DNA of 7,345 nucleotides, from the NCBI GenBank assembly GCA_016937825.1, contig JAFGVT010000177.1:1-7345 (forward strand), in the 5' to 3' direction. The notes under the pieces are model-generated. The model was not told the origin of the DNA. It worked only from the letters and a program-made list of their open reading frames with translations, and made no database searches. Position 1 is the first letter of the stretch. Each line of letters starts with the position of its first letter. This DNA comes from Fidelibacterota bacterium. GTDB taxonomy: Bacteria; Fidelibacterota; Fidelibacteria; Fidelibacterales; Fidelibacteraceae. Below, piece by piece: positions 3,945-7,345 of this stretch. The position numbers and the translations under genes are program-made.

Positions 3945-5964
3945 TATTTCGATCATCATTGTCAGTTATAATGTAAAGACCTTTTTACAGCATTGCATCC
4001 GTTCCGTTCAAAAAGCGTCCTGCGGTCTTCAAGCGGAACTTTTTGTCGTCGACAACGCCTCGATCGACGGAACGCCGGACATGGTCCGACGTGAATTTCC
4101 GGAAGTTCGTTTTATCGGAAATCGCGAAAACCTCGGCTTTGGAAAAGCGAACAATCAGGCCTTGCGTCTTTCCTCCGGGAAATACGTCCTTTTTCTCAAT
4201 CCCGACACCCTGATCGAAGAGAACACCCTGTCCTTCCTCCGGGACTTTATGGACAGCCATCCGGACGTCGGCATCTCGGGTCCCAAGATCCTGAATTCCG
4301 ACGGTTCCCTGCAGCTGGCATGCCGCAGGAGCTTTCCCCGGCCCGCCATTGCGCTTTCGAAATTGCTGGGACTGAGCGCCCTGTTCCCCAAAAGCAAGGT
4401 GTTCGGAAAATATAATCTGACCTACCTCGATCCCGATAAAAGTTACCCGGTCGATGCGGTCAGCGGGTCGTTCATGTTCTGCCGCGGAGAATTGGTCCGG
4501 CAGCTGGGCGGCTTCGATGAGGCTTTTTTCATGTACGGGGAAGACCTTGACCTGTGCCGCAGGACCCAGCTTGCGGGAAGCGCGGTGCATTACGTGGCCG
4601 GGACGACGATCATCCATCACAAGGGGGAAAGCTCAAAGTCGGCGCCCTTTGACAGCTTGCTGGCCTTTTACAAGGCGATGGATATCTTTTTCAAAAAACA
4701 TTTTTCTCCGGCGTATTCGCTGATCACAACGCTTTTCTTTCGTCTGGGCATTTTCTTTCATCTGTCCGTGAATTTTCTCGGGAAGGCGTTCTTCGCTGTC
4801 CGGCTTCCCTTGCTGGACGCGCTGCTGATCGCGGCTTCGCTTCTTGCGGGCATGCTGCTCCGTTTTCCGCACGCCTTTCCCGAACAGCTGCGGCATTTTC
4901 TGCCGGTGCTTATCGGGTATGAGTTGATCTATGTCTTCTTCCTTGCCCTCGGCGGATCCTACCGGCGGTCAAAGCATTATGATTTTGTCCGCGCCGCGGT
5001 CAATCTTTTCCCGGGGTTCATTCTGAATGGATTTATTACTTTTTTCTTGTTGCGTTCCGCACAGTCGCGCTTCGTTTTCCTGATCTCTTTCGCCGTTATG
5101 CTTTTCCTGCTGCCCGCATGGCGGATCGTCGCGTCCCGCGTGCGTTCGAAACATTTTCAGCAGCATTCCGAAAGCGCACGGCGCACGCTGGTGGTGGGTG
5201 CGGGAAAAGAAGGCTTGCGGATCGCGGCGGTCCTCGGCATGCACCCGGAGCTCGGGTATCTCTTTGTGGGATTTGCGGACAAGGACCTTTCCCACCCCAA
5301 GACGATCGGAAGCACCGGCGATCTCTCCCTGCTGATCAAGGCACGCAAGATCGACCATGTGATCTTCAGTTCCGACGTCTTCACCCTGGGTGAGATCATC
5401 AGCATGATCGCCGAACTGGCGCCCTATCCCATCAGCATCAAGATCATTCCGGAAAAGGAGAACATGATCTTCGGGAAGGCCGCCATCGAAAGCCTGGACA
5501 ATATCCCCGTCATCGAAATGGAATACACCATCCTTAAGCCCGAGTGGCGGATCGCCAAACGCACGGCCGATGTGTTGACCGCGAGCCTTCTTTTGGCCCT
5601 GCTGGCGCCCTTTGCCCTGATCGTTCGGCTTTTTTCCGGCGCCCGCCCGGTAAAATTCTCGGACGACGTGGAGCATGGACGCATCTGGCGGCGCGCAACC
5701 GGCTCCGAACCCTTTCTGTACTGGTATCCGATGCTGCGCTCGCTTTTCCGTGGCGAGATGACCGTCGTCGGGGACCTGAAGAATATTCCCGAGGGCAGCA
5801 AACGCTACTACAAGCCGGGCATGACCAGCATCATGCGCAGCGAAAAACCCGCCCTTCCGTCCCCGGAAGAACATGAACGTTTTATTCATTATTATATGAG
5901 CAACTTCTCCTTTGTCCTGGATGCCGAGATCATTTTTAAAACGCTTTTCCTCAAGAAAAACTGA
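3931..5964 (+). CDS. GT2 glycosyltransferase fused to a degenerate polyprenyl-phosphate sugar-1-phosphate transferase
   Basis: The 677-residue membrane protein has two halves. Residues 1-260 are a GT2 domain of the rhamnosyltransferase (WbbL-like) kind: IIIVSYN, D41 in VVDNASIDGT, the metal-site segment LNPDT (89-93), VSGSFMFCR and the catalytic-base segment MYGEDLDLCRR (201-211). Residues 262-400 contain about four or five hydrophobic segments. A Rossmann-like CoA-binding-type domain follows (418-530, starting TLVVGAGKEG), then KRTADVLTASLLLALLAP (543-560), which matches the re-entrant helix opening the bacterial sugar transferase domain of WbaP/WcaJ enzymes. In that domain GEMTVVG, YYKPGMTSI and NFSFVLDAEIIFKTL are recognisable. 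However, the catalytic DE of LDELPQ aligns with Y597-W598, PRP aligns with DLK (615-617) and the KFRSM stretch is missing. The GT2 half is probably active and the second half is not. The ATG at 3931 starts inside the previous gene (14-bp overlap) without a clear Shine-Dalgarno, implying coupled translation. The acceptor and sugar are unknown. Confidence 0.9.
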   Translation: MTRPDISIIIVSYNVKTFLQHCIRSVQKASCGLQAELFVVDNASIDGTPDMVRREFPEVRFIGNRENLGFGKANNQALRLSSGKYVLFLNPDTLIEENTLSFLRDFMDSHPDVGISGPKILNSDGSLQLACRRSFPRPAIALSKLLGLSALFPKSKVFGKYNLTYLDPDKSYPVDAVSGSFMFCRGELVRQLGGFDEAFFMYGEDLDLCRRTQLAGSAVHYVAGTTIIHHKGESSKSAPFDSLLAFYKAMDIFFKKHFSPAYSLITTLFFRLGIFFHLSVNFLGKAFFAVRLPLLDALLIAASLLAGMLLRFPHAFPEQLRHFLPVLIGYELIYVFFLALGGSYRRSKHYDFVRAAVNLFPGFILNGFITFFLLRSAQSRFVFLISFAVMLFLLPAWRIVASRVRSKHFQQHSESARRTLVVGAGKEGLRIAAVLGMHPELGYLFVGFADKDLSHPKTIGSTGDLSLLIKARKIDHVIFSSDVFTLGEIISMIAELAPYPISIKIIPEKENMIFGKAAIESLDNIPVIEMEYTILKPEWRIAKRTADVLTASLLLALLAPFALIVRLFSGARPVKFSDDVEHGRIWRRATGSEPFLYWYPMLRSLFRGEMTVVGDLKNIPEGSKRYYKPGMTSIMRSEKPALPSPEEHERFIHYYMSNFSFVLDAEIIFKTLFLKKN

Positions 5965-6067
5965 AAACTCAACACTCCTGCTCCGGGGTATTCAAATTAA
6001 AGCCGGAGTAAACATTGTCACGATGTGACCCTTTTGCCTGACGGTGTTTTATAACCTGGAGATGAGG
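5965..6067 (+). other. Intergenic gap with two stem-loops before the GH20 lipoprotein gene
   Basis: Two possible hairpins occur: CTCCGG/CCGGAG (5981-5986 with 6003-6008, 16-base loop) and GTCAC-GAT-GTGAC (6017-6029), the latter followed by CCCTTTT. The second could be a weak terminator of the glycosyltransferase unit or an operator-type dyad. The T-run is short, so partial read-through into the GH20 gene is plausible. A TATAAC (6050-6055) looks like a -10 box, but it lacks a -35 partner and lies too close to the start codon. Confidence 0.35.
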
Positions 6068-7345
6068 ATGAAAAAGACCCTTCCCTTCCTGTTCGCGTTC
6101 CTGCTGCTGTCGTGCGGTCCCGGGGGGGCGCCCGATAAAACGATCAACGGCATCATGATCGACTGCTCGCGTCTGCTGGAAAAACAGGATTATTATTACA
6201 GGCTCGTCGACTTTATGGCGGACTGGGATATGAACACCTTGCTGCTGCATTTTTCCGATGACCATGGCCTGTCTGTGGCGATCCCGGGTTTCGAAGCGCT
6301 CGCGCACCCGCATGCGTTCACTCCCGAAGATATAAAAAAACTTACAGCTTATGCCGGATCGCGGGGGATAGATATCATCCCGGAGCTGGAGGTCTTTGGG
6401 CACACGCGCTATATCACGGACCACCCCGGTTACGAACATTTGTTCCTGGGCGACCGTTCGGGGAATATCTCCTTCAACGCCCTGGACCCGATCAATCCCG
6501 AAAGTGCCGCCCTAATGCGGAGCATGATCGCAGCGGCGGCAGACATGTTTCCCTCGCGGTTTTTCCACCTGGGCTGTGATGAGGTGAATCTTTCCGCACT
6601 GAACCTTCCCAAAGAACGGGAAGCGCAGGTTTGGGCGGACTATGTGAATACCCTGATCGCCTTTGCGCACGAAGCGGGGAAAATGCCGGTGATCTGGAAC
6701 GATCATCTTCAGAAAAACGATGCGATCGCACAGCGTCTCCGGAAAGATGTCGTTCTGATGGAATGGAATTATGTCCCGGACTACAAAGCAAACGATCTGG
6801 GGCGATTTGCCGGGATGGGATATCCGTCGCTTGTCATGGCGCCTTCTCTGGCCTGTTATTTGTCGCGCGTTCTGCCGGTGCGGCCGGGGCTTATGAATAC
6901 GGACGCGATGGCGGCTTCCGTTCGCGACGGAACGGCGGACGGCATGATCAATACGCTGTGGCTGCCGATGCGCTACCTGCAGGACGCCATGTGGTACGGG
7001 ATCGCCTACAGCGGATTTCTCATCAACAGCGGAAAAACCATGGACCTGCATGATTTTCACAAACATTTTGCGAAAAAGGTTTTTGGCACGCGCCTGAACG
7101 GGGAACTCGAAGCGTATCTGATACGCTGGCCGGACCTGCATCTGGATTACCGTATCTACAACACCCTTGCAGCCGGGACCTTTGACCTCTCCGGAAACCC
7201 CCGGTGGATGCAATCGCTCCGGGAAGTTTACGCGCTGTCTGCGGAATTGAACGGCAGCCGCCCCGACTACCGTCCGCGCAAGAACGGGGAGATCCTGGAA
7301 GCCATGTACCTGACGACGGACGTTCTGCGGGTCATCAGCGAGGGA
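6068..7345 (+). CDS. GH20-like beta-N-acetylhexosaminidase lipoprotein; runs off right edge
   Basis: This frame was translated by hand; it is open for 426 codons to the window edge. I chose the ATG at 6068 because GGAG (6058-6061) lies six bases upstream; the in-frame ATG at 6062 would have no spacing. Residues 1-16 are a lipoprotein signal: MKK, a hydrophobic core and lipobox LLSC with C16 as acylated cysteine, so the enzyme is membrane-anchored outside the cytoplasm. The TIM barrel starts almost at once (INGIMIDCSR, 26-35), without the usual N-terminal GH20b domain. GH20 landmarks include the sugar-binding R35, MNTLLLHFSDDHG (55-67), IDIIPELEVFGH (101-112) and the catalytic pair D171-E172 in HLGCDE. 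In substrate-assisted GH20 catalysis the Asp polarises the substrate N-acetyl group and the Glu is acid/base. C170 replaces the usual small residue, and the later W-x-E motif reads WLP (298-300). GlcNAc or GalNAc glycans are likely substrates, but specificity may be shifted. Fold confidence is high and activity moderate. Confidence 0.88.
   Translation, partial: MKKTLPFLFAFLLLSCGPGGAPDKTINGIMIDCSRLLEKQDYYYRLVDFMADWDMNTLLLHFSDDHGLSVAIPGFEALAHPHAFTPEDIKKLTAYAGSRGIDIIPELEVFGHTRYITDHPGYEHLFLGDRSGNISFNALDPINPESAALMRSMIAAAADMFPSRFFHLGCDEVNLSALNLPKEREAQVWADYVNTLIAFAHEAGKMPVIWNDHLQKNDAIAQRLRKDVVLMEWNYVPDYKANDLGRFAGMGYPSLVMAPSLACYLSRVLPVRPGLMNTDAMAASVRDGTADGMINTLWLPMRYLQDAMWYGIAYSGFLINSGKTMDLHDFHKHFAKKVFGTRLNGELEAYLIRWPDLHLDYRIYNTLAAGTFDLSGNPRWMQSLREVYALSAELNGSRPDYRPRKNGEILEAMYLTTDVLRVISEG

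Noticed and set aside
4969..5889. A 306-codon open frame on the minus strand
   Set aside because: It lies wholly antisense to the membrane and transferase half of the fusion protein. Its translation is rich in His, Arg, Gln and Asp with no recognisable domain, while the plus-strand frame has clear motifs.
6050..6055. TATAAC as a -10 box for the GH20 gene
   Set aside because: No acceptable -35 lies 16-18 bases upstream, and transcription would begin at about the start codon, leaving no room for the Shine-Dalgarno.
6512..7213. A 233-codon open frame on the minus strand
   Set aside because: It is antisense to the GH20 barrel, whose plus-strand frame shows the lipobox, HLGCDE and barrel motifs.

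Overview
The window is about half G+C and dense with protein genes. It looks like a chromosomal segment of a Gram-negative-type bacterium. The signs are a lipoprotein signal, exported proteins, a membrane polysaccharide glycosyltransferase and a polyprenyl-phosphate sugar synthase. I cannot name the species. The mix would fit an uncultured lineage such as Omnitrophota, Elusimicrobiota or a spirochaete or PVC relative, but that is a guess from gene content. I saw no transposase, integrase, CRISPR array, tRNA or rRNA.

Left part (1-1941, all minus strand), in transcription order: an orphan single-domain response regulator (1941-1537); a methionine sulfoxide reductase in which MsrB precedes MsrA (start 1393, or possibly 1483, ending at 533); and the N-terminal 118 residues of an exported protein that runs off the left edge (354-1). 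The exported protein may be of the SpoIID/LytB type.

Centre (1942-2142) is a 201-bp divergent control region. It holds a good sigma70-type promoter for the rightward genes, a perfect 7-bp-arm palindrome and a second shorter dyad. It also holds a hairpin that would place the response-regulator Shine-Dalgarno in its loop.

Right part (2143-7345, all plus strand) begins with a tightly packed three-gene unit: a zinc-dependent medium-chain alcohol dehydrogenase, a DPM1-like polyprenyl-phosphate sugar synthase and a 677-residue membrane protein. The first two overlap by 4 bp and the last two by 14 bp. The third protein joins a GT2 glycosyltransferase to what looks like a catalytically dead polyprenyl-phosphate hexose-1-phosphate transferase. 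After a 103-bp gap with two stem-loops comes a lipoprotein with a GH20 (beta-N-acetylhexosaminidase-like) barrel, cut by the right edge at residue 426.

The right-hand genes read as a small glycan module: a lipid-linked sugar donor, a membrane glycosyltransferase and an extracytoplasmic glycosidase. The dehydrogenase is co-transcribed with them and its substrate is unknown. The left-hand genes concern oxidative repair and signalling. The most unusual items are the GT2/pseudo-phosphotransferase fusion, the two credible starts of the Msr gene (one encoding a signal-peptide-like leader) and the GH20-like enzyme with altered active-site motifs.
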